Both the position numbers and the translations under genes were made by a program. A stretch of 64,000 nt of DNA from Metallyticus violacea (taxonomy: Eukaryota; Arthropoda; Insecta; Mantodea; Metallyticidae): the NCBI GenBank assembly GCA_030762175.1, contig CM060833.1, positions 5,174,001 to 5,238,000 on the forward strand. Reading direction: 5' to 3'. A model generated the notes under the pieces. That model saw only the letters and a list, made by a program, of their open reading frames with translations. It did no database searches and was not told the DNA's origin. Positions 22,640 through 49,400 of this stretch are shown piece by piece; positions within the stretch are counted from its first letter, which is position 1, and each line of letters begins with the position of its first letter.

Positions 22640-23425
22640 TGTATAAGTTGAGACATGTTCAGTTCAGCCTAAAGCAAAATGGAGTTGACGAACTATATGC
22701 TGTTCTAAACTATTATTGTGCTCTAACGAAAGAAAACATGAACACCGCTGCTGACATTATGAGAGAGATCGTCGAATAACTTTAAGAACACTTTGAAATT
22801 GTGAAATTTTCACTAGGAACCACCAACACAAAAGTTGCACATGAGACGTGTTTGTGACCGGTGGGTCCCAAGACTGCTAATTCCGGAACGAAAGGACATT
22901 CGCGTGTAGGTTTGCATGCAGGTCGATCCTGAAAGTAGACAGCAAATCTCTCTGTGGAAATCTTCATCTTCACCAACACCAAATAAAATCAAAAGTGGTT
23001 GATTCTGTTGGAAAAGCTTTACCTGCACACAAATATCCTGAAACTTCTGTAGGGGCTACATCAGAAACATAGTTGAATGCTGCACCATGATAATGCCCGG
23101 CCGCACGTTGTTGCTGAATATCTCACAAAAATTATTGTGACGTGTGTCTCTCACCCTCCTTATAGCCCAGATTGAGTCCAGTGTGACTTTTTCCTTTTCC
23201 TCAAATTGAAGAAATACTTTCCAAGGAGGCATTTGCCATCTTCAGAAGCGGTGATGAAGACTGCGGAGGCCATTCTGATGGGCCCAGCATGTCTTTGAAG
23301 ACTGACAGAAACACTGGGACATATGCATTGCATCCAACAGGGTCTACTTGGAGAAATATCATCAAAAGGTTTGTTGTCAAAATCATTATGACTATACTTT
23401 ATTGAACAGTCTTCCTAAATTAATA
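22640..23425 (+). pseudogene. Mariner family M5 relic
   Basis: Broken transposase. Late blocks are clearest: a HHDNARPHVVAEYLTK-type block around 23080-23125 and a SHPPYSPD block around 23150-23170, then the LKTDRNTGTYALH tail. It ends tttattgaacagtctt. The N-terminal half is heavily mutated and partly deleted. Confidence 0.65.
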
Positions 23426-23721
23426 TTTCTGGACATTTTCAGCACTTCACAACTCCACGTGTCAATTGTAGCTTAAAAGTGCACTTTCCTTTATCAAGCA
23501 ATCTTAAAATGTAACAGTATATGTAACTGTATATAGTCAACACACTATAAGAAAATACATTTTTTCAAAACAAATAAGAAATTTCAGTATTTTTAATTGA
23601 AATAAAACATAATTAAGTAAACACCACATTAATTAACATAGGTAAATTGCATTTTTTCTCTGTTTTCGTTTTTTTTTTGTATGTAATAGTTAGTATTTTG
23701 AATAAAAAGCGTTTTTCGTGA

Positions 23722-23753
<32 letters not shown>

Positions 23754-24239
23754 ATTTCTCGTGCTAAAGTGTAAACTATATTAATTTTACTGGCCCATAA
23801 AAAGTTGCTTTCAGTGGGGACAGCATAATTTTATAATTATCCTAAATGACAGATCTCTGAGAGGTGTATATTGTGTTTTCGTACTTTACAGCAGCTTTGC
23901 CATATGTTACCATTACTTGATAATCGAAGTGATGGAACAAGAGGAGAATGTGGTAAAGAGAGGTAAATAACTAACTGTATAAAATAAGAAATTATCCAAG
24001 AGTAAAATTCAGTGCACAAATTCCACAAATTCGCATCTTAAGCAACTATTCGCTGTCACCTTGTGTTTAAACAAGTTCCAAACAACGAATTAACATCAGA
24101 ATGACTTGTGACCATGGAATATTGACACATACATAGAAAGCAAACTTTATGATCACATACACAGATGTTGCCCTCTATTAAAATGCCAAATTACTTGTCA
24201 AATCATCCCCGTATGTGTTAATGTAACATGTTTGATAAA
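23426..24239. other. AT-rich spacer with (ATT)n
   Basis: It contains an ATT microsatellite at 23724-23752. Nothing else was recognised. Confidence 0.5.
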
Positions 24240-24289
24240 CAGAGTCCAGGAAAACGATTCGTGCTAACTTCTGTCACTAAAGAACTGGA

Positions 24290-24530
24290 AATGACGTTCT
24301 CCCACCTTCAGACGGTGATTGAACTGCGTTCGACGGCGCTTAGATATTCATAAGACTTTGAATAATTACTTTGTAATTATTTGGAGCGCGCCGTGCGGCG
24401 CCGGGGTGCAGGTATGCGAGTTATGAGATGCCTGGGGCGTTCGCTCTGATACAAAGTAAATTGAATTTTCGATAGCAAGAACCCTTGCGCTGTGTGTGCC
24501 CTGCACAGTTTCAGTTTTAAATCTCTACGC
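24290..24530. promoter_or_regulatory. Candidate conserved noncoding/regulatory element
   Basis: An unusual island mixing homeodomain-type TAATTA sites in a perfect palindrome (aataattac-ttt-gtaattatt, 24361-24381) with an adjacent CpG-rich block (gcgcgccgtgcggcgccgg, 24385-24403). It is not repeated elsewhere in the window and has no coding signal. Confidence 0.3.
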
Positions 24531-24870
24531 GTTTCTCAGATTTAGAAAAATTCCGGCAAAGACCAGAGTAGCTTGAAAATAGGACACTGACATATCTGAA
24601 GTTTATACGCATTAGGAAGGTACCGAGTTCATATCATGACCTTGGGTTTCTTCGTGATTTTCCCTGGTCACTTAAATGAATACTGGGATGCATATTTACT
24701 TCCTTCGAATTTCCGCTCGCTCATTGGCTGGTGTCTACGGTGGATTACGCTTTGGAGAGATTTCTGCCTGGTATGAAAGCGGCACTTTTGAGGGGCTCGA
24801 ACTTCTAGAAAGAGTGTACGCCGGTTTCGGGGTGTTCTATCTGCAAATATGTTAGGGATATCCATCTAGT

Positions 24871-25130
24871 ACCGCCACGGGTGACTGAAGTCCTTAAGGC
24901 GCGGACTCGTGAGCGGGAGGTCTGGGGTTCGAATCCCACGAGGACAGTCCTCCCTTACTGGCGTTTCTTCCAGGTTTTCCTCAGTATGGTAAATGCAGGG
25001 AAGGTACCCTAAACTTCGGCCTGGAACGCTTTCTTCCTTAAAAAAAATCTTTCCGAATATATAATTTCATCTCTTGTATCATCAGTGACCACCACCTGTG
25101 GTGCCAAACGGGCGTTAAACACTATTTAAA
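24871..25130 (+). repeat. SINE1 copy
   Basis: Complete head (ccgccacgggtgactgaag) to gggcgttaaacac tail, with a small deletion in the body. Confidence 0.9.
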
Positions 25131-25827
25131 ATATTGTTTAGCTAAATACTTAACGCTAAAATAACGCATTACAACAAGTGATAATTTCATATTATGTTTA
25201 GTTTTGGTTGTATCGTTCAGTATTGTTAGCACAATAGGCGAAGATACCGCACATTTCACAAGCGGCGATTTGTTTGTATAATGCAAGCTGCAGTATGCTG
25301 TCCACGTTGTGTGGCCAGCAACAACAACCAACAACTTTAAGCCCTCGTTCTCCAGATCTTGCAGTTTGTTGTTTTTATATTTGGAGCACGTTGACTCTCA
25401 CACACTGAAGGAACCTAACACAAACGATGTTAGGTCGGGGAACTGTGATCATGTCCTAACAAGATGTGGACAGTGTGTCAGGAAAGTGGGCACCTGCTGT
25501 AAGGGGGTTGAGTAGCAAATTCTGTTAATATATTGTACTTAAGTTTACGCGGCGGCATCTAGCCGCCTACCTGCTGAGCTGTATATCGCGCTTTTTAAAT
25601 GATTCTCAATGTATATGTGACTTATATTCCTAGAACAAATAGGATATTTACATTCTGACCATATATTTACCCTAATGCTTCAACGTTTTAACAAATTACA
25701 AACACATGTTCATATGTTTAACAGAAAATATACACACTTTTCAATCTTCATGTCAACACGGAATCTCATTTTAAACAAACAAATGACGTCAATATGACGC
25801 TGGCAGTGGTGAGGGTTCAGCTATGGG
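25131..25827. other. Sequence downstream of the trypsin gene
   Basis: This should include the trypsin 3' UTR on the minus strand. No unambiguous polyadenylation signal was seen. Open frames here are not recognisable. Confidence 0.4.
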
Positions 25828-40142
<14,315 letters not shown>

Positions 40143-40203
40143 GATTGTAACTAAACACTGCTACCAACGCAAACAGGAAATTTAATCCTACCCTTTCCGG
40201 CCA

Positions 40204-40210
40204 ATTTATA
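40204..40210 (-). promoter_or_regulatory. TATA box of the trypsin gene
   Basis: TATAAAT on the minus strand, 62 bp upstream of the ATG. This fits a short 5' UTR of about 30-40 nt with a start site near 40175-40180. Confidence 0.55.
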
Positions 40211-40694
40211 CACAAATCACGCTCGTTAGTTTCGCCGCGATTCGGGCATTTATCCTAACCTTGGTCAGGAAGCGGAATTCAAATTGTTTAATAGCATTAC
40301 CCTACCACAGGGTCGATTCCTGTCTGGGTCAACCAACCTCTGTGAGGTTTTTATTTACGTGACCCTGTGCCAAATCAAATGGTAGCTATTTTAATCCGCA
40401 AGCTCAAATAATTCGTTATCACAAGGTTTTAATAAGTTTATATAAGTCTTGTATTCTCTAAACATTGAAATAAAGCCAAAGAAATGCAGGGTAACTCATT
40501 TCAGAAATTATTTTTAAATTACTTAATAACACTGAAGGAGAAATCCAATTTATTTTGTATTTAAGAGTGTAATTTGAAAAGTTTCTCGAAATGACCCACA
40601 GATTGCAGCAGCAGTTCCGAAACAGTTTTGTCATCAAAACCCGCCATTTTCCATAAAAACATGTGTGCAATAATACATAGATTAGTCGAGAATC

Positions 40695-41660
40695 GTAGTA
40701 GCTATAGCTGTTTGTGACAGTGCAGGCGTGTAAACTGTAAAAACGACATTGAACATCGTGTGGTTATCAAGTACTTCGTATAGAAGATTATGAAGTAACA
40801 GAAATTCATACAGATATGACAACACGCTAGGGGACCCTGCACCATTTTCAACAGTTCCAAATGGACTACGGCCGCGAAAGCTTGGAAGATGACCCACGCT
40901 GCGGAAGATCAAATCCGTCATGACATCAGAAATTATCGACAAAGTGCACAACGTGGTTGTGGAACATCGCCGATTTTTTTTAGAGGAACGGGTATTTGAA
41001 GGGAAGAATTGTGCTTAAAAAAGTATCGGCAAGATGGAGGTCGCGACTGTTCACTCAGTATCAAAAACGAATTAAGAGTGCAAATCTCTCAGTGGAGTTT
41101 GGCCCATTTTTAGATATTCCCCGACTTTATGCATCGATTTGTAACCATTGATGAAACATGGATGCCTCTGAAACAAAACAGGACTCTAAACAATGGAAGC
41201 ATCGCCAATTCCCCACAGCCAAAGATGATCATGTGTGTGAAATTGGCTGGGAAGATCATGGCAGGATGTCAAGCGTGTACTGTTAATTAATTATCTTCCC
41301 CACTAGCACACTTATCATTGGAGCGTATTATGCTAACCTTTTGTACCTATTGAAGAAAACTGCATGTGAGTAAAGTCCGAGTTTATCAAAAAAGAAAGTC
41401 ATCTTGCACCAAGACAATGTTCACCGTGTACGTTGTAACAGCGAAAATCAATGAATTGTAGTACATTTGTTGCCGCATCCGCCTTATTGCCCAATTGGCT
41501 CCATCAGACTTCCACGAGTTCCCTAAATCTAGAAAAATGCTTGGTGGAAAGTAATTTTCGTCCCTTGAAGAGCTTAAATCATCAATTGGTGCATATTTTG
41601 CACGCCTGATAAAAATATTTTTTAAAAAGCAATGTCATTATTTTGTGCTTCATTTCTAGA
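40695..41660 (+). pseudogene. Mariner family M7 relic
   Basis: Blocks in order: SVMTSEIIDKVHNVVVEHRR (HTH region), VSARWRSRLFT, TIDETWM (first Asp, in a shifted frame), QDSKQWKH, LHQDNVH (second Asp) and LAPSDFHEFPK (third Asp). Stops and shifts are scattered throughout. It lies upstream of the trypsin promoter. Confidence 0.7.
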
Positions 41661-41956
41661 AATTTTCAAATGGGCCTCATATTTATCTTTTGTTAAATGT
41701 AAACGAGATGGCATGCCTTACATGCTGATTTTAAAATTTTGCATTTGTTTAAGTAACAGGCATTGTTACTGTAACAATAAACCTATATTTCTTTAGCGAA
41801 ACTGGATCATATTAGAAATACTATACACTGAGCTACAAAGTACGTACTATTTGGTACGAACGGCTCATTTTTCGTTTTAATAATGCATCTGCTTAAAAAA
41901 ACAGTTTTAGGATGGGAAAAACAAGACCAACATGTTTACCAGACCCCAATAAGAAA

Positions 41957-41987
<31 letters not shown>

Positions 41988-42300
41988 GGCGGCCGAAATG
42001 CCCTTTTTACTGCCAAATAGCAAATACCATACTTTTATGAGTATTATGTTTACAAGGTAACATTATTTATCATTAGAAAATATTTTGAGGTTTTTTTTAG
42101 AATTTGAAATTGTTTACAAACAATATCGATCATGTGTAAATGAAATATATCATCTATTTTAAGTAAAAGGCATAGTCTTCCTTGGCAATAATTATAAATG
42201 GATGTACCTCTCGTCTTAACATCATTTGCAAAGAAGTCAAAACATGTTATATCAGGCTCAATAGAACTTCCATTATATCTATTCAAACCTGTTTCATACA
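41661..42300. other. Intergenic spacer with a long A run
   Basis: An A run lies at about 41958-41986 and is followed by atggcggccgaaatg, which opens a 24-codon ORF of no recognisable kind. Nothing else was seen. Confidence 0.4.
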
Positions 42301-42312
42301 GTTTTTTTTTTT

Positions 42313-42434
42313 TCCCCCATGGTTTACTTCCTTTCCGAAGGAAGCCATACTTAGGATTTTTATACTCAAAAAAATCTATCGATCCTGGCCAGGTTTAGAA
42401 GGCAAGTATGGTTATCACTACACCACCAGGACCG
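42313..42434 (-). repeat. SINE2 copy, truncated
   Basis: The head (ggtcctggtggtgtagtg on the minus strand) and the first 120 bp are present. It ends in a T/C run. Confidence 0.85.
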
Positions 42435-42439
42435 ACAAC

Positions 42440-42800
42440 GACTAAGATGCTATAATATCAGACCCATTCTTTGCATTTTGTGTTGAAATCTTCAACTCAT
42501 TGAAAATTCGCCTCTGTGGAAATCTCTGTTGGCTGGCAGATGGGATGTTCATCTTTGATACATGTCTACTCTTCAGAAAATTTTGGCACTTCTCACCATA
42601 GATTGGAAGCATTTCTTTATGATTCCATACCTTTTCCCCAGAAAATTGCAAAAGGAACACTGCTCAAGCATCGTCACCATCTTAAAATTGCAGTTTCGCT
42701 ATTGTAAACATCAACTGTCTCATGTTGAATGTCACCAATTGCCACTGAACTAATGCTGCCATCTAGTGGCAATAGTATCAGGTGCCTCATTCAAATAAGT
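42440..42800 (-). pseudogene. Mariner family M4, 5' fragment
   Basis: On the minus strand it aligns with the 5' third of the relic at 17691-18560: the same cATCTAGTGgCAAT string, a gtttcgctattgtaaac-type leader and an N-terminal transposase region full of shifts. Confidence 0.55.
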
Positions 42801-43405
42801 TATACTCTACATCAATTTGAAACTTACTTAATAGCTTATTCTCATATACAGTACGTATACTTAATTCTAGAACTGTATTGCTTTGAGCCGCAGGCTTATT
42901 AGTCAATTTTTGAGTTTAGTTTTATAAATGACTACCCAAAAAGTACATACCGTTCTGTATGTGGATAACACAAAAAGGTTAGGAGACATTAACGTGTTCT
43001 CAAACAAATTCTTGAAAGATAACCAACTTTATGAATAGCTAAAAATTTGGTAATGTTGACAGCAGCCAACTAAAACTTTGTAAAGTGTCAAAACATTCAA
43101 AGCATAGGAATGAAATAAATGTGCTACACTTTCCCCAAGCTTTAATATGACAAGATTCTGTATGAAGTCTATGAGGGAAATTAAGCACTCTGGCTCATTA
43201 ACAAGTGTACAACATTTTTTACATCTTTATCACATAGTCACACTTACATATACATATGATAAACAACAAATACAATAAAGTGCACAAAAGCACATTTTCC
43301 AGTTTTTACAGTACGAAAATAGTTCCTATTCACCTCTAGAGATCATTCACTCACACATGTTATACACAAATGTCCTGTTTATAGTGCACAAATAATTCCA
43401 GATGT
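42801..43405. other. Downstream of BUD31, probable 3' UTR
   Basis: The BUD31 3' UTR must start at 43405 on the minus strand. No clear AATAAA was identified. No other feature is seen. Confidence 0.4.
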
Positions 43406-43456
43406 CTAGCCTGAACAACCTCTACAGCCACAATGGATGCACTCCACAATTCGTCC
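43406..43456 (-). CDS. BUD31: BUD31 exon 4
   Basis: 51 nt including the TAG stop (43406-43408), acceptor TTTTTCAG. It encodes [16 protein letters not shown], the invariant C-terminus. Confidence 0.96.
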   Translation of the reverse strand, partial: GRIVECIHCGCRGCSG

Positions 43457-46400
43457 CTGAAAAATAAAATGAAAGACACTTGAAAAGTTCTGTGATACAA
43501 TAAGCTGAACCTTGTTGCACAAAACTATTGTCTACAACAAACTAATTGCTCCAAGAAAATCATGAACAGATTTGAGCTCAGCAATACAGTGCAAGTGTTT
43601 AAAAAGGTAATCAAATTTTGGACAGCATCAGTTAACATGAGAAAAGGATGTTGGTTGGTTGCTTGTGGTCACTGGGAATGTTGATATTTATCATTTTTTC
43701 CCTAGCTTCCCAATAAAGACCTGCCAATTTATTCTTCATTTCTTTGTGCTATCAAGTTGGCTGCATTTCAATAAATGTTCTTCGTTCAGGATAATATTCA
43801 CATTCTTACACAAGGGGAAATGGCTGTCCTTGATTAATTTCATCCTGAAGAGATGTTCTGACAGATAATCATGCCCAACAATTAAGTGGAACAGGGCAAC
43901 TCCAATTTTTCTTGGCTAATAAAAAACATTTGATGAGTTTCAATTTAGAGGAAAGTTCTAGTTCAAAAGATCGTTTTAATTTTGTGGTAGCTCCTTTCTT
44001 TTGCTAAAGTATTAGCAATCTTGCCACCTTTTAATTCATTATGGTTTCGGATCCTTTGTAAAACCATTTCTGTATTTCTGATGAGGATTGTATGACAGTT
44101 TTCTTTCATTCATTTACAATGTACATTGGAGAGTAAATGTAACTCATTATACTTTGTAGTATGCTTGAGAGTAACTTAACCGTTGGTACTGTGTTTAAAT
44201 GCCCTCATTGCTACCTAATCTGATTTAAATCCCTGTACAGTTAAGCAAGTGTGTCTAAAAGTTTAAAAATGCATACAAAATCAAATCAATATAATTCATT
44301 TCTGATACTGGAAGCATCAACTCACCAATTTTGATGGCTTAATATGATTGTGCATCAGAAAAGTTGATCAATATTTTAGCTTGCAGCCTCAATGAGGTAT
44401 TCCCAGCTGAAGATTGACTTCTAACATTGTACTCCAGCAGTGTTACACTTTGAAGCAGCTATGGATAATGTTGGTACTAAAGTTTGCGTAGTTGTTCTTT
44501 TTCTTACAAGTCATTTTGTGAAACACAATGAAACAGTTCAATATGCACATGTCTAGCAGACAGAAAAATATTTTCTTGTAACCTCAGCTGTGCATTTAAT
44601 TATAGGAAAACAAAGCTATCGCCTGATTTTGGAAATCCATATCTCCCATTCCCTTCAGGTATTCCAACAACACTGGGTGTTTGACATTTCCTTCTTCTCA
44701 GCTTGTCTGTCACTGCAATGTCAGCAGCCTTGTGTTATGTCATTAAGAAATAAACATCTTTATTTATTCTTTCACCTCACCACAGCATATTCCTTGCAGA
44801 TTCATAATCACCATGTTTTCAGTTTATTATGAGAGATACAGGTGGCATATCCTTCCTATTTGCTCTCATGGCATCAATCTCATTACTTTTCCTGTCCATT
44901 AGCCTTATAGAGAGATTTGGGACGAATACCAGTTGCCTTTGTCTAACAATGGTTCACACATGTGTAGTACAACATTTGTACTTGCTGGAAGACTGGGATC
45001 TGTCACAGCACCACCTACATAAATTCTGAAGTACAAGCAACATTCAGAACTAGATTCACAAATGTTGTAAAATTTTATTCCAAATGTTGCACACTTGAAT
45101 CTATATGAAAGGCGGCCTTTGAATTTCATTAAGCTTTCATCCAGAGCTATGCTTTATGTAGGAAGACATAATTCTGAAAATTTTGCAGGAAAATGCTGAA
45201 TATTAGACCTACTCTTTTTTAGCTTATCATTTTGATCTTCATTTCTGTCATTGATGAAATAAGTGAACCTCTGTCTGCTCATTGCTTCTCCAAATAATGC
45301 ATCTCGACTTACTTCAGTATAGTTGAATTCCTGAATTTTGCATCTGAGGCATCAGAATACCTAAAACAAAGTATGCTCTGATATCATCTGATCTGGTATC
45401 AAACTATTTTCATCTTCTTCCATTTTTTCTCTCTTCATTCAGCATATTTTATAGCATAAGCATTTGTTTCTACAAAATTTTTTCAAACAGAGGTTCCATA
45501 AATTCTAAAAAAATATAAATTTCTGAAGATGGCCTTGATTCATATTTTTAATTTTTTACAGACTTCATTGTAATCAATGTATTGTACACAGTGGGATTAT
45601 CAGTTTTTGTCCATTCCAATCACTATGTTTCTCCTGAGTCACAACACTAGTTCATTTTGAAGGACCTGGAGCAAAATTACTATTACCAATTGCTGACTTA
45701 TATAGACAACAACACTAACTGTATCTGCTTCAAAATTCGCTGACCGAGGTTGTTAAGGCATGGACTTGTGAGCAGGAGGTCTGGGGTTCGAATCCTGCCA
45801 GGACCGTCCTCCCTGATTGAGAATTTTTCCAGGCTTTCCTCAGTCCTCATATTGGCAAATGCCGGAGAGGTACCCTAAAAACTTAAGCCTGGAACATTTC
45901 CTTCTTTAAAAAAATCTTGCAAATTTACCAGTTCATCTCATGTATCAACAATAACCACCACCTGTTCTTCCTCAGTAGTAAAAACAGGTGTTAAACACCA
46001 TTAAAAAAAAAAAAAAGAACACTTTCAATAAGCTTTCTCAAATCCCCTTCGTCATCACATCACCCCCTGTCTTGCCATGTTGGCTACTGAGGTGAGCTAT
46101 ACTTTCTAATGAAAGAAGTTATCAAACTGTTATCAAACATATAACAGTTGACAAGGCAATTTAAACTTTGAAGAACCACATGTATTCAGTTATTACATTT
46201 TCATTTCCTCTGAATGCCACTTGTGACTTAGAAATTCAAAAATATGCAGTTCTTTCCGGTTTATTCTCACTCGTCATGAGATTTATAAGCCATTAATACC
46301 TTATGGAATTACGGCTTGTCGTATGACTTGTTCTTTTATTTATGTTACATCTATACAGCAGATTTTCTAAAGCTGCTATAATGGCCATTATTTCACCACC

Positions 46401-49400
46401 AAAATTGCATACTGTCCCAAAGATATATCATCAAAGTATATTCCAAAGCTTGTTTCTACATTTTTAAGAGATCCATCTGTATACACTCTACAACATGTAT
46501 CAGATCTGATAATAGTTGTTTAGTGTATTAAGTACTATCAATCTTAATACCTCAGGTAGGTTGTTCTTCTTGGAGATCATTGTATCCATTGTACAAGTTC
46601 ATCAACAGACACCAGATTCACCACAACTGCCTACATTTCCAACTTAATATGATTCACTATGCACCAATCATTTAACAGTTGACAATGTGAGCAAAGGTCT
46701 TACAAAACATGTCCTGAATTTTTTAATTTTGAAAATGAAATGTCAGGAGTGCTTTATCATTGTATCAATATTTTAAATGTTTTTAACTCAAGAGTGCTTC
46801 CTTATTCATTGGAAGAGAAGCCACAGAAATGATTTTAGCATTTTAAAATATTTTGTCTACTGGAGATTGTATCCAGGTTTAGTTACTTGCTGATATCCAT
46901 ATATTATAACGTTGTATAGTAGCAGGTTAAATGTTTATTTTTAAAATTTTGTCTAAATTTTCTTTCTGTATGTAATTTTTGAAAGTCTGTTGTGTTTTTA
47001 ATCAGTGTGTGCTGTCAGAAATATGAAACTATTTATTCCTGTGTTGATTACTTTTTAATTTCTGTCACAGTATTGCTGTTTTAATATTTAGCTCTATTTT
47101 AATTGGCAGGTTGTTAGCTATGCTCTGTATTGCAGAAATGTCAGTCCTGGTGGTGTAGTGGTAACCATACTTGCCTTCTTAACCCAAGATCACAGGTTCA
47201 AAGCCGACCAGGATCGATGGATTTTTTTCAGGCATAAAAATCTTAAGTATAGCTTCCTTAGGAAGGGAAGTAAAGCCGTGGATCCCGTGTCGTACATTTA
47301 CGGCATGAAAAAGAATCTCAAGCCTGAAAGAAAAGGCCTCTGAGCAAAATTTGTCGGCCAAATTACACCCTGAATTGAATGGGATGCTAATGACCTGAGA
47401 TGTTAAAGAGTGTTCATAAATAAATCAAATCAACAAGTGTTGCAGCAATAGGTGTTTTTTTATAGTTCCTGTTATTATTCTTAATAATCTAGATTGTGTT
47501 GTATTCAATTTAGTTTTACGTTGGTTGTTTATTGTGGATATTATCTCACTTCCATATAGGAAATTGGGCTTTATGTAGCTTTTATATGTCATTAAAGAGA
47601 CCTATGGATCCTCCTATTTAACTCCTGCTAGTCCTCTTAATATGTCGTTCTTATTCACTTTCTCAGTTATATTGTCAATCTCTTCAGAGAAGGAAAGTTT
47701 TACGTCAAGTGTTATTCCTAGATATTTAGTGTGTTCTTTCTCTTGTAGTTCATTATTGAATTTAAGTAGCAAATCATCTGTAGTGTATTAAAGACTGAAA
47801 AGTTAGAAAACTGTTTTTTTAGTTTGAATTGGAACTTGTAAAGTGAAACTTAAAATATAATCAAGATCATTGCATGATTGAGTCAAACTACATACTCTTA
47901 TTGCTCCACTTGTTTAAATGTAATACATGTTTCGCAGACAACTGTCCACATCATCAGCTAACCCTGATCTGCTGGATATTTTGTTATATTTTGGCAATGT
48001 ATATTCTGCTCTGGTGGAGGTATAATAAACTTAAAGTTTATGTTTTCATCCCCAAAAGAGTAGAAGTTCATTACTGTCTCTGTATTAGTAAATGTACATT
48101 TTCCCCATGTTGCCAACTCTGTAGGTCCTTGTACTGATTTTGATAATTTTGCTTTATTCATTGTGTCATGCTTTTCTGTCCAGAAACGAGATGCTACTGC
48201 TGATTTCTCCATGAAACCCCATGTAGCATTTCTTGACAGAAAACCACAATAATGGTAGAAAATCTATTTTTACAAATACAGAGACAGATTAATGAGCTTT
48301 GACACTTTCAGGGATGAAAATATAAACTTTAGTTTCATCACATCTGCACCAGAGTGGAATATACATTCCCAAAGCATAACAAATTATCCAGTAGCCAATG
48401 GTTAACTGATAATGCGGACAATTGTCTGCAAAACATGTTCTAAATTTAAACAAGTGGAGCCAATAAGAGTGTGTAGTTTGACTAAATCATATAATGATCT
48501 TAATTATTTATTTTTTATTTCCACATTGTTGGTGGATGACCATTTTCCCATGTTATTGGCAAGTTTCTGCATTTCATACTATACTTTTTATGTTGTTTAT
48601 TCTAGAAATGTTAATCGAAACTTATATAGCTAAGCTAATCATATAATTTAGATCATTGTATAAGCAGTCGAATATAATAGTATCTTTATAATGTTCTTTC
48701 CTGGACACTTATTTTAATTTGGTTTTATTTTGTTTATTTACAGAAGCTCTTTAACATCTCAGATCATTAGCTCTTTTTTCAAGTTTGAGGTTCTTTATCA
48801 TACCATAAATGTACAATATGGGACCACAACTTTACTTCCCTTCCGAAGGAAGCCATACTTAAGATTTTTTTACGCCCAATAAAATCCATCAGTTCTGGTC
48901 GGGATCGAACCAGCAATCTTGGGTTTAAAGAGCCAGCATAGTTACCACTACATCACAGGACTGGCCAGCCACTTTGTATCTTTCTGTTTAATTTAAGTAT
49001 TTTTATTATAATGTAGGGAAATTCTTACCTCTTCTAATTTTCCTTTTGGAACTCTACAAATGCAATTTGTACCGAAGTTGGTGTCTCTTGTCTGAATACA
49101 CCGTAGGCAACATAGATTTTCATAGCCCTGTTTCTTCCACTTGGCAATCAAGTTCTTGTCTGCAATGTTTTCTCTCAAACAATATTCATACAGTTCTGAA
49201 ACATAATCAGAAAAAGATATAACACAAAGATGTTCTAAGATATTACTCAATTAGCTCTTATTTGGAATTAAATAGCATCCTACACAGTGTTGTCAATTTG
49301 GTAGCTGTTATTAAAACTATCCTCCTTGAAACGGCAAGATAGGTAGGCAACAAAGGTATCTCTAAATCACACAATAACAGGAAAAAAAAGTGGGATCATA

